From Azolla caroliniana (taxonomy: Eukaryota > Polypodiophyta), in NCBI GenBank assembly GCA_043228905.1, contig JBHGNT010000005.1, positions 5,456,001 through 5,520,000 of the forward strand: a stretch of DNA of 64,000 nucleotides, written 5' to 3'. Positions 1 through 11,800 of this stretch are shown here, piece by piece (the stretch's first letter is position 1; every line of letters begins with the position of its first letter). Below the pieces are notes generated by a model. It was not told the DNA's origin. It ran no database searches and saw nothing but the letters and a program-made list of their open reading frames with translations. The position numbers were made by a program, and so were the translations under genes.

Positions 1-1384
1 CAAATCCTTTGTTTATATCAATGGCTAAATTCTCATACATTTTTTGAAGTTTAAGTTTTTTCACATAACTTGGCAATTCCATGTCATTAGAGATAACCCT
101 AGGGGAGAATGCATTATACCATATAGCCTTCACTTGTGTATATCCTTTATACCCATCTCTTTTCTACTAGTTGTTACAATCACCTATATTAGAAAAGATA
201 GAAGCGAACATATCGAGGAGGAATTTATTAGCTTTTGCTTTTTCTAATAATATGAGACATGCGTTTTCCAAACACATATAACCCCACTAAGGTAACAATT
301 TCTCAATGAATCATGATCAATTTATTGGAATTGAAACCAAGGTCATGTTGGTTTATTTGTATCATAAACTCGTCAAATATCTAGTCACTATAACATCTTG
401 ACGTAATCGACATAGTCTCACAAAGCTACATTATCTTATAGAAAGTCCAGAGTATAAGATCTCATGAAAAAGGTGTAGCAAAAAGCTTTTAGAAATGGCT
501 GAAAGGTTCCCAAGAAAGTATTGAAAAGGTTGCTCAAAAAAGTACGAATATAAGCCAAGTTTCTCAAATATATATCCTTTATTGGTAAGATAGTACTCAT
601 CCAAGAAAACATTTCCACAATTGATGTTATTTACATGATTAAAAAATCTTACGAACGTGTAACGTGTACGATATACCTTGTTTTGCAAGTATTACATTCA
701 TAACAGTGAGTCATGTCACCTTTCCAATGTGTAATATACTACAACAAGAAATTTAATTTAAGAATTAACATTATGCAATCTCAATGTGATCTCCCAGGTA
801 ATATCAGTCCACTAAATGGACTTCTTGAATAAACGGCCACCCACACAACAAATGGCCTTTTTCAATCATGGGTGGCCTTCTCATTAGGGTGATATTTTCT
901 AGGCATACCAATCCAATCAATATCCATCTCTCGTAATAATTCACCTAGTCTCTTTGATCCCAACAATGAACTCCAAGGCTCAAGAATAATCATTTCTTCA
1001 TGAAAATAGTATTTATCAACATGTCAATTCTTTTTCATAGCCCAATCCTTGGTTATCACTTTCAAAGCGTTAGCTTTCCCAAGCACCTCTACTCTCAATA
1101 CCATATTCTTCATCTAAGGAGGACACTTTACACATTGATACATGTTAGAGCTCATATGATTGTTTGTCAACTTACCCATTTCTTCAATATGACGTAGTTC
1201 ACATTTACTTTGAGTGATGAAACTTGTTGATTATGCATATTTTGCACTAAACAAGTTCAAGTGTTTAATTATCACATTGTGATACAATGCTTCGCCTTTG
1301 ATTAGATTCAACAATGCTTTCCATACATACTCGATAGAACCCAAAACATGCACAAATTTCTTTTAGAAACAAAGTATGCACTCT

Positions 1385-1515
1385 CAATTGCGACATTATT
1401 AAAGTTCTTGAACATCGAGAGTCGTTACTCACTTACACATGTCTTATGTGTATATTTTTTTGTTTTATAGGTCATATTTGACCTTTGACAATGATAATTC
1501 TCTCTCTCAATTAGC
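1385..1515 (+). repeat. Dispersed repeat, copy 1
   Basis: A block built around ggtcatatttgacc, followed by ttga..atgataat, recurs with modest divergence near 13935-14035 and 15950-16060. An inverted copy lies near 22295-22350. The copies at 1.4 and 13.9 kb also share upstream words (gttcttgaa, cacatgt). No terminal repeats or coding potential were seen, so the class of element is unknown. Confidence 0.5.
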
Positions 1516-1532
1516 CTCTAGTAGAAGAAAAT

Positions 1533-1620
1533 TTGAAATACCTTGGCCTTGAGATTTCCTCCAATCACAAATGGGATGGATGCTCCACCGGTTTAAAGCA
1601 ATTCAAAACACATCCAATGA
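1533..1620 (+). pseudogene. Non-LTR reverse transcriptase relic
   Basis: The translation begins KYLGLEISSNHKW. This resembles the FKYLG segment that lies downstream of the catalytic FADD motif in LINE reverse transcriptases. Nearly the same segment (KYIGLEVPSNDRW) is found in the minus-strand relic at 5190-5490, so both probably derive from one family. Only about 30 residues are recognisable. Confidence 0.45.
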
Positions 1621-4063
1621 GGATAAACAAAATTGTGGGGTTCTCAAGAAATATTGCTAGAATACTTGCAATGGGAGCAAGTAAATTCAGAACAAAATAT
1701 AGATTTTCATATCAATGAAATATATGTGCAAACTGTTTTGAATGATGGGATTGCATTACATTCGATGATGTATGAATATATTCCTTGATGAAGGAGACTT
1801 TTTAACATTGTCAATGTATCATGACTTGTGAGACTTGTCGGAATGTCACGCTTTTTCACACATTATATCATGTATGTTGAACCAAACTATAAAACCATCT
1901 TCTTTTCCGAATGAGCAAACCATAATCAACCATACATGTTAGATCTCATCCCCTTCTTTGACGATCTAGATTCTAGACCATTGCTTTCCATACCATTTAT
2001 CTTATACACAAATAAGAAAACACATCATCTATGAATGTTTTGCCTGTAACAAGTTCACAAGTCTCAATATGACCACACTAATTATAATATTTGACCTTCC
2101 CACATATTTGAGTTTGTTTCCCCCTTACACCCTTCTCTCTCATTCATAATGCGCACTCTCGATTTTGATGCTCATTATTAAAATATTGTTTAATATCAAG
2201 TCTCTTAACAACTCCATACACACTACATGAAATATTTGACTTTGGTTTGAGTCCATACGTAACTTTTTGAGAATGATAATAAAATTTCTATCGTTGTCTA
2301 ATCATATTGGTCTCATGTGGATGTTTCTACAACATTCATTTGTCGACAGTGATGGGGGTTGTAGTGTTCATTGAACCTAAGAAAGAAATGATGCAACATC
2401 TCATTGGAGAGATCAAGGAAGAAAATTTATTTCAATATGTGGACCTATCGATGACTGGAAGGAGCAAGAATTACATAATACCATTTTGAAAGAAAAGTAT
2501 GAAGTCTTGATTTTGCAAATTATGAGGATAAGACATTGTAAGGTTATTTATCTCATTGATCTAGGAAACATATACCCCCTCTATTAATATCGCTATAAGC
2601 TATAAAATCAAGAAGGAAAAGCCAAACATGTTGAACTAGCGATGTTTCATGCTACCCGAAACGTGGAAAGTGGGCAATCACAATGCACGAAGATGTGGAC
2701 AAGATTCCTATATGGTTATGGTTAATTAAATAGTAGATGTCTATCTAGGAACTTTATTCAGAATCATAGTTTCATCAATATGATCTTCATTAAACTTAGA
2801 ATCTTAACTTAGATTTTTAGTTAATATTCACGTGTGCCGAAGGGTATGTCGCTTAAGAAGATTATATCGATATGGTGAATCAACTTTTGCTTTTGACATA
2901 TGCCTTCAAGGCATTTTGTGGACCTATTTGAAATTTCATCATCATCCTCCCTTTCTTTATCCTTGATTGCTACATTTTTAACCTATTCCTTCTTAATCGT
3001 TTACTTTTGTGATAGAACTTGTTTTTTTATAAGAGTCCAACTGTCACACGTTTATCCATTATGGCAATGACTTATTTAAATTTACATCTATTTTATGAGA
3101 ATTGAATTGATGATTAAATAATTGCATGTTGTATTATAATTATAAGCTTTTGTTAAGATATATAGTTGCAACATATGTATCACTTTGTTATCTAATTTTT
3201 ACACTTAATGCCTATTATTTATTGGTCTTTGTTTCCCTTTCTGTTCTGAGTTTGATTATAATAATCCAAAATTGTTCAAGCACATCAAGTGCAAGCTTGG
3301 TTTACTACAATAAGTTCCATTATATTATCTAATTCTATTTAAAAGTCTTGCAAGTGTGATTTGGTATAGTCAAGTGACTCCATTGCATCATTATGAAAAG
3401 TTTCATCTCATTTCATCAATGTTGATCCTATTTATAACACCAACCATCTAATAAACTTTGCATGTCCTTCATTGTTGGAAATCTAGATTCTGTCTTGTGG
3501 TGTATACGACACATATAAATGGATAAACATTCTAATTCAATGTAATCACAAGCTTTCGTATGGGCACAATTATATGGATGTCCATAATGAGCATTAATAT
3601 GGGTGCATTATAACTACATTAGATAATGAGAAGGTGGAAATTGTTGCTAAAGAGGAGATCACAGTTACATTAATACAAAAAGGCACATGCATTCTTAATG
3701 AAAGAGAATTAGAAGATTTACTTATATTATTTACCTAACAATCGAAATTATAGTGCCTTATATATTTAATTATATCTTTTGAAAGATAAAACCTTCAATA
3801 AGAGAGAAAGTTATCAACAATGCATAATAGAAGAGAAAGGGGATAAGAAAGACAATAATTTGCCCAAATTAACTTTGAGATGACCTAGTGGACAACATGG
3901 ATAGAGTATGAATGACTATCATTTCGCTTTCCTTAATACTAACATCTAGCATAGTAGTCAATTACTTCTTTGCTAGATACCACTCGAGAATAATGGAGTA
4001 TAAAGGATGAACATGTAGCCTTTTGGACTTTCCAAAAGACATATAAATTGAGTTATATTAGTT

Positions 4064-4101
<38 letters not shown>

Positions 4102-5189
4102 GTGGTTGCTTTACTAGATGCCACTGTGTAATAACATAATATAGGGGATGAACACATAGCCATATGGTCTCATCTCAACAACATTACGAGCTCATCTACA
4201 TAAGATATAGCCTCTCCCAAGCTCAATCCTTGCCATGGGCTTGGTGTCGTCCCATAGATTTGAATTGGTTGCCTATGAATGTTAAGCTTATGTTGATCTA
4301 GGTAGCCTTTTTAGATACAAACAAACATTTTATCAATCTAGAATATGACATTTTTTATATCAAAATCAAGGGAGAGATTGTTGTCTCTGTTGACATGAAT
4401 GATTATACATGAGTTTTGAAAATAATTGCCTTTCATGCCACATAATCTCAAGGATACAAGATTCAATGGATGAAAAAGACTTGAACCAATATGGAAGATA
4501 TACTTCAAATGTATAATAAAACTAGAATACTTTATTGCAAATGATGTAAATTTCAAATGACATTGAGGATTCTGCAAGTAAAAAACAAATAGAAATAACA
4601 TGATTGCCACTTGTTATTTACTTAAATCACCTATATAAAGTTTCACTTGGCCAATAAATTATAGAATCACATCAATAGGACTTAATGTATTTATCTCAAA
4701 TGTATGGAAGAAGTTCAACCTTAGTACAAGACAAGTATTCGTGCATAGACTATCATATCTTGCTTCTGTGTGGAACCCAAATTTTTGCTTTAATGTAAAT
4801 TTTGAAACCTTTTCTTTTGCTTGGCATGGGATCCTAGGCAGTCAATGTGAGGGTTTTTAAACCTTAAAAATGTACTTTATAAAGCTGAACCCTTTCTATG
4901 GTCATGTTTTAAATTGGAAGTGATTCGAAATCAAGACAATGGAGTTTGTAGGATGCTTGTAGCTTGACTTGAAGAAACTTCATAATAAACATTTTGACAT
5001 TTTCAAACTCTTTCTAGGTGGACTTAAGGATGTCATCGCATTGATCCCCATAGACAAGCATTTGTGTTACAAATATGTCAAAGAGGTACATCTTGAGAAC
5101 TAACATTTACATTCTACTACAAATGCATATGTTCTTCAATGATTAGGAAACCATTTTTCTCACTTTTAAGTAGCATGCCATATGCTTAT

Positions 5190-5490
5190 TCCATCTATCA
5201 TTGGAGGGAACCTCAAGACCAATATATTTCAAGTTTTCTATGGTTTCAAGTGGATAAATATTGTACACAATGCATGGTTTATACGTAGTTTCAGTCTTCA
5301 CAAGCATAACCTTCATTCTGGATCTATTGCCACTTAACTTACAATGTATATTTTTCCATCAAACCCATAAGCTTTTGTTCATCTGCCAAAGTATTTGAAA
5401 AAAGAACCACATCATTTGCAAACAACAAAAGTATGACAAGCCCATTCCTAGTCGCAACTTCTTCAATTGCCTTCTTGCTCTACAAACATA
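5190..5490 (-). pseudogene. LINE reverse transcriptase relic with mutated catalytic box
   Basis: Read on the minus strand, this contains EEVATRNGLVILLLFANDVVLFSN-like text. It is followed some 60 codons later by ENLKYIGLEVPSNDRW. The order matches the palm domain of non-LTR reverse transcriptases. The expected catalytic FADD is FAND here, and in-frame stops lie between the two blocks, so the copy is dead. It differs from the zf-RVT-type LINEs in the rest of the window, which carry other sequence. Confidence 0.6.
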
Positions 5491-5559
5491 ACCATTTGGT
5501 CTAATTCATGAATGCATCAACCAACGAGAGTGAGCATCCTTACTTACTAATAACTATAC

Positions 5560-5600
<41 letters not shown>
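5560..5600 (+). repeat. (GA)n microsatellite
   Basis: About 20 GA units lead directly into a 5'-truncated LINE fragment. The same (GA)n-to-LINE junction occurs at 28755. Confidence 0.95.
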
Positions 5601-5603
<3 letters not shown>

Positions 5604-5872
5604 CCATTGGAGGATAGTACACATAGGTTCATTAAATGTCATGTAGTGTGTACCATTTGGAAGTACTTATCAGACATTTGGCAAGTTTTAACCCGTTGTT
5701 GTTTGAGACCTCAACAATGGGTTTTTTCTCAATATGTTCAAAATGGTTCAAATGATGAGATGGACATATTGTTCCAATTTTTACGTTATTGGGGTCTACA
5801 ACACAATTGGATTATGCGTAATGCTTTCATGTTTGATAATAGACACGTGGAATTTTTGGATGTTACAGCATG
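5600..5872 (+). mobile_element. LINE 3' fragment, GA-tail family, cut by an LTR element
   Basis: The translation reads EDSTHRFIKC..., then IWQVLTRCCLRPQQW, then FQFLRYWGLQHNW and RNAFMFDNRH. This is the reverse-transcriptase zinc-binding (zf-RVT) end of a plant LINE ORF2. The better copy at 27630-27990 is nearly identical. Against that copy, this one lacks about 45 bases between the agaca and gtgga words. It stops matching at about 5873, where an LTR-like sequence starts. The fragment therefore predates the LTR insertion. Confidence 0.8.
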
Positions 5873-6017
5873 TGTCATGAATCCGTGAACATTATGTGGC
5901 TTCACTTGAGCTTGAACCCAAGACCTTATAATACATAATGAAGAACCTAACCATTAAGATAGCATATGATTATATGAAATAATAAAAGCTACTTCTTATA
6001 ATATAGTGATATTGTAA

Positions 6018-6086
6018 ACATTCTAGAACATCCTAGAACATCTTAGAATATTCTAGGTCTAGAACATTCTAGAACATTATAGAAAT
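6018..6086 (+). promoter_or_regulatory. Heat-shock-element array in the LTR
   Basis: A run of alternating GAA and TTC blocks, each separated by two bases, fills this stretch: TTCtaGAAca, a decayed middle part (including GAAtaTTC), then GAAcaTTCtaGAAca. Alternating nGAAn/nTTCn is the binding site of trimeric heat-shock factor. The last unit ends about 25 bases upstream of the TATA box. That such sites can make a plant LTR heat-inducible is known from the Arabidopsis ONSEN element; activity here is inferred. Confidence 0.65.
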
Positions 6087-6109
6087 CACTAGGTTATTCT
6101 ATAGGAACC

Positions 6110-6117
6110 TATAAATA
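6110..6117 (+). promoter_or_regulatory. LTR TATA box
   Basis: TATAAATA lies downstream of the GAA/TTC array and about 250 bases before the gag start. It is a consensus plant TATA box in a position suited to an LTR promoter. Confidence 0.6.
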
Positions 6118-6358
6118 TGAACATACAATTCTTCTCAAAACCAAGTCGAATCAACACCAGTCTTAAGCTCTCATCGCCTATCTTGTATCCATTCTTATTC
6201 TACTTTAATACATTCATTCTTCTCTTATAATTTCATTCCTCTTCTTGTGATCTATTTATATCTTTCTTCTCGCACTTTACCTTCTCTCTTGGTTCTGACA
6301 GTTTGATTCGATTTTATTTTTCTCGTCTAGCCTCTTCCACAAACACTAGTAAGTACCC

Positions 6359-6950
6359 ATGGTTGCTGGCAACCCACAAGAATACTTCTCCCTTGTTGTA
6401 GAAATGGAGAATCTCAAAAGCAAGTTTGCATCACTAGAGATGGAGAATCAACGATTGCTTGAAGACCTACAAAAGGTTTCAGTAGAAAAGCAACAAATAC
6501 ACGACGAGTTTACACGAAGGGTTCAACAATTAGAGTAGGCAATAGTAGCTTTACAACAACTAAAAGTCGACAGTCAAGGAGTTCTTAAGGAGCCAAAAAT
6601 CAACCTCCCAGCTAAATTCGATGGGTCGAGAGCACATTTTCGGGGTTTTATAAATCAAGTGCGGTTGGTAATTCAGATGCATCCCATGCGTTATCCGACA
6701 GATTCATCTTGAGTCGGGTTAGTGGGCACTTTATTGACTGGCACGACATTGTCATGGTTTGCTCCATTGCTAGAAGCAAATTCGCCCCTACTCAACAACT
6801 TTGAAGAATTTATCAAAGAGTTTAAGGCTTGATTCGGAGACACAGATAGTGTAAGAACGACAATCAACAAGATTCACACACTGCGACAAGGGGATCAACC
6901 AACATCAATGTACGCAGCCAATTTTCGTCTCATACTATATTATCAAAACT
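6359..6950 (+). pseudogene. Ty3/gypsy gag, broken by stops
   Basis: From the ATG at 6359 one frame reads through a coiled-coil-like N-terminus (MENLKSKFASLEMENQRLLE). It continues into a typical retrotransposon gag core: LPAKFDGSRAHFRGFINQV, then TGTTLSWFAPLLEANSPLL, FEEFIKEFKA and IHTLRQGDQPTSMYAANFR. Three in-frame stops interrupt it: TAG after RRVQQLE, TGA after PTDSS and TGA after EFKA. No protease, reverse transcriptase or integrase follows, because similarity ends near 6990. This is a defective, truncated plant retrotransposon. Its product would have been the capsid precursor. Confidence 0.85.
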
Positions 6951-6989
6951 TTATGGGTGATGTAATCCTCTCCATCAATGTTTGAAGAA

Positions 6990-8830
6990 AATATCTAGTC
7001 CAATATATGGGTGTTGACCATACATGCATGTAGGTCACAATACACCATTGACAGGAAAAATGCCACCATTTATATTCACCAAGTTAGACATTAAATGTGA
7101 GCATATGTATTGTCATAAGCTTCATAAAAAGTTGTGCTCCCTACCTAGGTCATAGTGCCCTCAATGATGTCAAGATGTCAATTAGATCTATAACAATATT
7201 GTGTTAATTCATCCTCTCATATGCACTTTAGATTATCAATTAGGGGATGCAATATTCCCTTGAAATCATGGCAACTCCGTCATTGACAATTTATAAGTTA
7301 GATGTATTGGACTACCCCTGTGAGAGAAATAAGTTGTATCCCTGGAAGCCAAACATGTTCCTATGGAACTTGGCATGAAAACAATCCCAAACATAATGCG
7401 AACTTTTTCAATCTAACCATAATATTTTATGAGTGGTCTCGTTGGCATTCTAATGTCTATGATTGGATATACCTTCAAGGTAGTATTTGAAGCCTTCTAA
7501 TGTTTCAAGTGGTTAGTATCGTAATGGAATTTCTTCCCAAGCATAATCTTTGCTAGTTAGAGAAAGAGAGTAGGAAAGGTCACTTAGCTAACCATAAGTT
7601 AGTGAGCTCAACCCCTACAATCAGTGCAAAGTAGTGCAATGACAGAGTTTTGAGCTTATTTGTATTAGAGGATATGCATAGCCTTGGTGTCATTTCTTAT
7701 TCACCCATATATTCTAATGTTGGATATTGGAGATAACTTTATTAATTGTAACTTAAATACAAAAACATGGCTTGAACATGGAGCAATAACCTTAATACAC
7801 AAAAGAGACTTTGCATAAATGTGAGAAAGAGAGACAGATATGTTTTATTATTGTTGTTTTATGCCAAATATGACCGAAGAGACCATAAGTGAAATGTTTT
7901 CATTCAATATGTGTGGAATTGAGTAGTGAAGGATTTTCCGACATCCTTGCATCATCATCCATTGTAGACCCCACCGTGCCAAAATTTAAGGATATTCCCC
8001 TCAACACTATTTCACTCTTTGGTCTATGCACCGTATGTTAAAGGGTGTATAACTTACACAATCCAATTTATTTTGACTTAGTTGCCAAACATATTGTAAT
8101 TCTATGAGACCTATAGCCACATTTTGTGTTGTAACTTATTTATCAAATTTATTTGTATATTCTAGCTTAAATTCATTAGACATCTTTGTTGGAGACAATA
8201 GATGACGAGGGAAAAGGGGAATAATGAATTTCCTCTTGCCATCGGTGAGTTGACCTTGTAGGCTCAACATGAAAGACATCTCGATATAGCTCTCTGTGAG
8301 TGAAAACATTGTTGCTATTACAGAACTTGTTGAGATGTACTTTTGTGTAGACCAAGCACACCATTCATCATCCACAAAAGACTCAACATAAAAGAAGTTT
8401 TCTATAAGGCTCTTCTTGAGAAGAACACATTTGTGTCTTCATGGAACCAATGGAGATAACCTTTCCATGTGAGTTCGAGGGATTCACATGTCACTCATCA
8501 CTCATATTTTATTAGTAACGCTTGTTGCAAGTCACAATGACAAAATTTTCTTATTCCCCCATTTTCTACTACTTCAACAAGTGTACTTCATATTGGTTCA
8601 AGATGAATGGAAAGAACTTTGACAAATAGGGGAAAAACAAAAAAAAGTTAACTACACTAAATTTTATGTACAAATACAAATATCAAAATAATTTAGGCAA
8701 CTTTACATAGCAAATACAATTTTACATTTCATGACTGAAGTACAACTCTCCTAAAAGTCTCCCAATAAGTTAGCTTACCGAAAAACGGAAATTCCTATAA
8801 CGGTTTAATGAAATAAGGGTAAAAATTTGA
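6990..8830. other. No gene seen
   Basis: AT-rich sequence with no conserved reading frame. A weak SINE-like relic (agctaaccataagttagtgag...ctcaacccctaca) may lie at 7560-7630. The right end is the region downstream of the PKA gene, which is read on the minus strand. Confidence 0.5.
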
Positions 8831-11800
8831 TTAGAAGTTTACAAATTGGTCTTGCTCTTCTCCTGATAACTCAAACGGATGTTCCAATGGTGGAATAGTA
8901 GAATAATCAACAACAAAGTTCGTTGTATCATTTGGTGAAGCCTGCATTCCATTAGTGAGAAAAAAAACTATTGTCATTATAATTAACCATATTCACTATA
9001 AATAATCCATCATGTTCTTCCACAATCTTATCAATTTTGAAAAAGCCTTATGAATGTGTATACATAGTGGTTGATGCTTCGAAGGCCTTTAATTAAAATT
9101 GAATGATGTAATACACATAAGTATTTATTACTACTTATGCCAAGTCGCATACTATGTGTCACCGAAGTGCAGAATCTTAGACTCATCTAGGAAGATTCAT
9201 CATTCCAAACCTTGAATTTTTTCTAATAGATTCCCAACAATGACCAGTGACTTGTGGAAACCAATGACTTCCAAAAGATCCTTCATATTGATGTGATATG
9301 GGAGAGAAGCAAAATGGTACAAATGAATAAGCACATATATATATATATATATATATGGCGTATCTATGGTGCAACTGACTCCATTCAGAGAAACTGTCAT
9401 GAGTACACACACATGGTTGTAACAATGTGAATTTTCAAAGAAAATGAGCAAAGCACTTACTAAACGTTTTGGTTTGATGGGCGGCACCTCACATTTCCGG
9501 GACACATTGTCCCATTTTACATTTGAGAACCAAGGATGACGCTTAATCTCATCAATCCCATTTTTCAAGCAACCAATCCTGGTTTTTATAAGAGAGCAAG
9601 ATTATTATTTTATATCTCAATTCGAAGTAATATATTATTTCTTTTTTATCTAAAATTTGCATTGAAGACAAACTTTGTTTTCATCCCCATTCATTATTTA
9701 ACGTCTAGTATTTATGTCATCATCATACAAAAAAGGCAAAGGAAAGGTAATCAAAAGGTCTGATTTCATAAATACATCCGGGGAAAGGGACCTTTTTGTC
9801 AAGTCTCCAACTATAAGTTTCCGAATAAGATCTTTCGCACTGCAATGCCCAAAAAGGGAATTATTACTTTTCATCCTAAACAACAAATGTTGCACACACA
9901 AAAACATTATCATCACCCTACTTTTTGGAGATATGTTTTGGAAATGCCAATTTTCCTTCCAGAATCCTTTGGTAAGTTATACTAGCATCTATAAAAATAA
10001 AATAGAAATTCAAAAACAAACAAATTAAAGATCTACATCAAATAAATCTCCAATCAAAATTATAAATCATAGTGAATAGCTATGAGTTTTTCAAGACCAA
10101 TGTATTCGTTTTCCCTCACCATCATCAACAAATGGAGTAACACCAGCCAACATCTCATATATTAGTACACCAAATGTCCACCTGATACCAAAATGTTAAT
10201 TTCAAATAGCATTTGTTAGCCCAATAGAAAGCGATCTCTACAAAATTATTTTCACAAACCCAGAAATACAAACAAAAGAAACAATACAATAAATTCATGC
10301 AGAATCTCACATAGCAAACTTGTAGAATAAACTAAACTTTGAAAATTTGCCAACCCAAAAAAACTACACATAATATTGGGTATATTGGATGTGCAAACAT
10401 AATCTATTGGATATTGAATCATGAAGCCTGGTAAAAGTCATCATGAGAGTATCAAGGAATCATAGGTGTCAGGTGTGACAGGTCCAGGTTCCGATAGAAA
10501 TCCTTGTATAAAATTAAAATAAATCCCTACAACTTTCATACTATCAACTTGCAAACCCTTGCAGCTACACTAGTTATTGGAAGATTGGCGAGCAATAATC
10601 ACCTCATACAAGATGCTTATGTGAAGGATGTGCTCGTATAGCCTAAAAGACTTGCCAAGCATAATCAAAGTCACCCTGGGAGCACAAAGAATTAAGGGTG
10701 TGAAGAATAAATCATAGTTTTGAAAATGCAATGACAAGAGGAATCAACCACATTCACAAGCCTTCCAAGTTCCAACGTTCCTTGCTTTTATGTGGGTGTA
10801 ATCAAGCAATTAATATAATAGTGTAAGTGCATTCACTATATTTTTTGTCTTGCGAAAGAAAGTTCCCCAGTACTGAGGTTCTGATCCAACTCTTCATAAC
10901 AAAGCCATCATTATCTTCATACAAACTCTTCATGCTATTTAACCCTCGTTTACCAAATTGGTTGGCATCATGCCTGAATGTTATTCTCAAACTATGATTT
11001 CCCTCGGAATTTTAAAATTCTCTACTCTAATCATCTTGAATAGATTTTCACTATTTGAAGACGCACCATAGACAACACTCTCTTAATGGATGCCATGGCA
11101 TAGAAATCCAGAGAATCAAGAAGTAAATGTGGGGCAAATAAGACAGAAATATATATTTTCTAATGTCGAGAACTATCAGAAGAAGCCTTTAAATGTTTAC
11201 CAAAAGAATTTCATGAGTACCTTACCAATCGACAGGTTTTCCATGTCCTTTAGCAAGTAAAACCTCTGGCGCTAGATACTCTGGCGTACCTGAAGCAGCA
11301 AAATATAGTACACCAACTTATGTGTTGCACAACTAAATACTCTTAATTTTTCCCACTGACACACAGACACACACACACAGAGATACAGGGAGAAAGCGAG
11401 AAAATCCTACCACACAAGGTGAACGTTCGGTGCTCTATGTTCTTTGCAAAACCAAAATCGGTTAGTTTTAAGTTTCCCTTTATGTCAAGTAAAAGATTCT
11501 CGGGCTGTAATAATATTATTACAACACATACTCTTAGGTAGGCATAGTGAGCATGACAGTCCAGCAAATACTTTTCATATTCGTAATATGCCAGAATGCG
11601 GGAAATAGGCTCACCTTGAGATCTCGGTAAATGATATTCATGTTATGAAGGTACTCAAATGCTACAAGAACTTGTGCTGCATAAAAGCACTGGAAACTTC
11701 ATATGTTATTCCAGCACACACAAGATAAAACCATCACCTCATGTAAATAGCTATATCAAGGAAATCCCATATGACAAAAGAAGACATGCTTTCAGTTTAT

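Larger units (their letters stand above)
1..5190. other. Gene-free repeat-derived region
   Basis: I see no conserved gene here. The stretch is AT-rich, with frequent stops on both strands and no exon that I recognise. It holds a dispersed repeat near 1385-1515, a short reverse-transcriptase relic at 1533-1620 and a (CT)n tract at about 4068-4099. A degenerate SINE-like segment lies near 4115-4170 on the minus strand; it shares the ten-base word atgccactgt, inverted, with the SINE copies elsewhere in the window. Confidence 0.6.
5873..6300 (+). mobile_element. LTR (probable) of a Ty3/gypsy element
   Basis: It starts with TGTCATGAATCC at the point where the LINE fragment breaks off. It contains an array of heat-shock-type elements, then a TATA box at 6110, then a pyrimidine-rich leader, and lies just before a gag reading frame. 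The right edge is uncertain; the CA of ttctgaca near 6300 is my best guess. No second LTR was found downstream, so the element is truncated. On the minus strand, 5890-5960 has weak tRNA-like A and B box words, which may be a SINE relic or chance. Confidence 0.6.

Noticed and set aside
9183-9425. Possible PKA exon between the last two exons
   Set aside because: Exon 11 (ending 9461) and exon 12 (8941-8831) join in phase without it and give the normal PKA tail; this stretch contains an (AT)n run.
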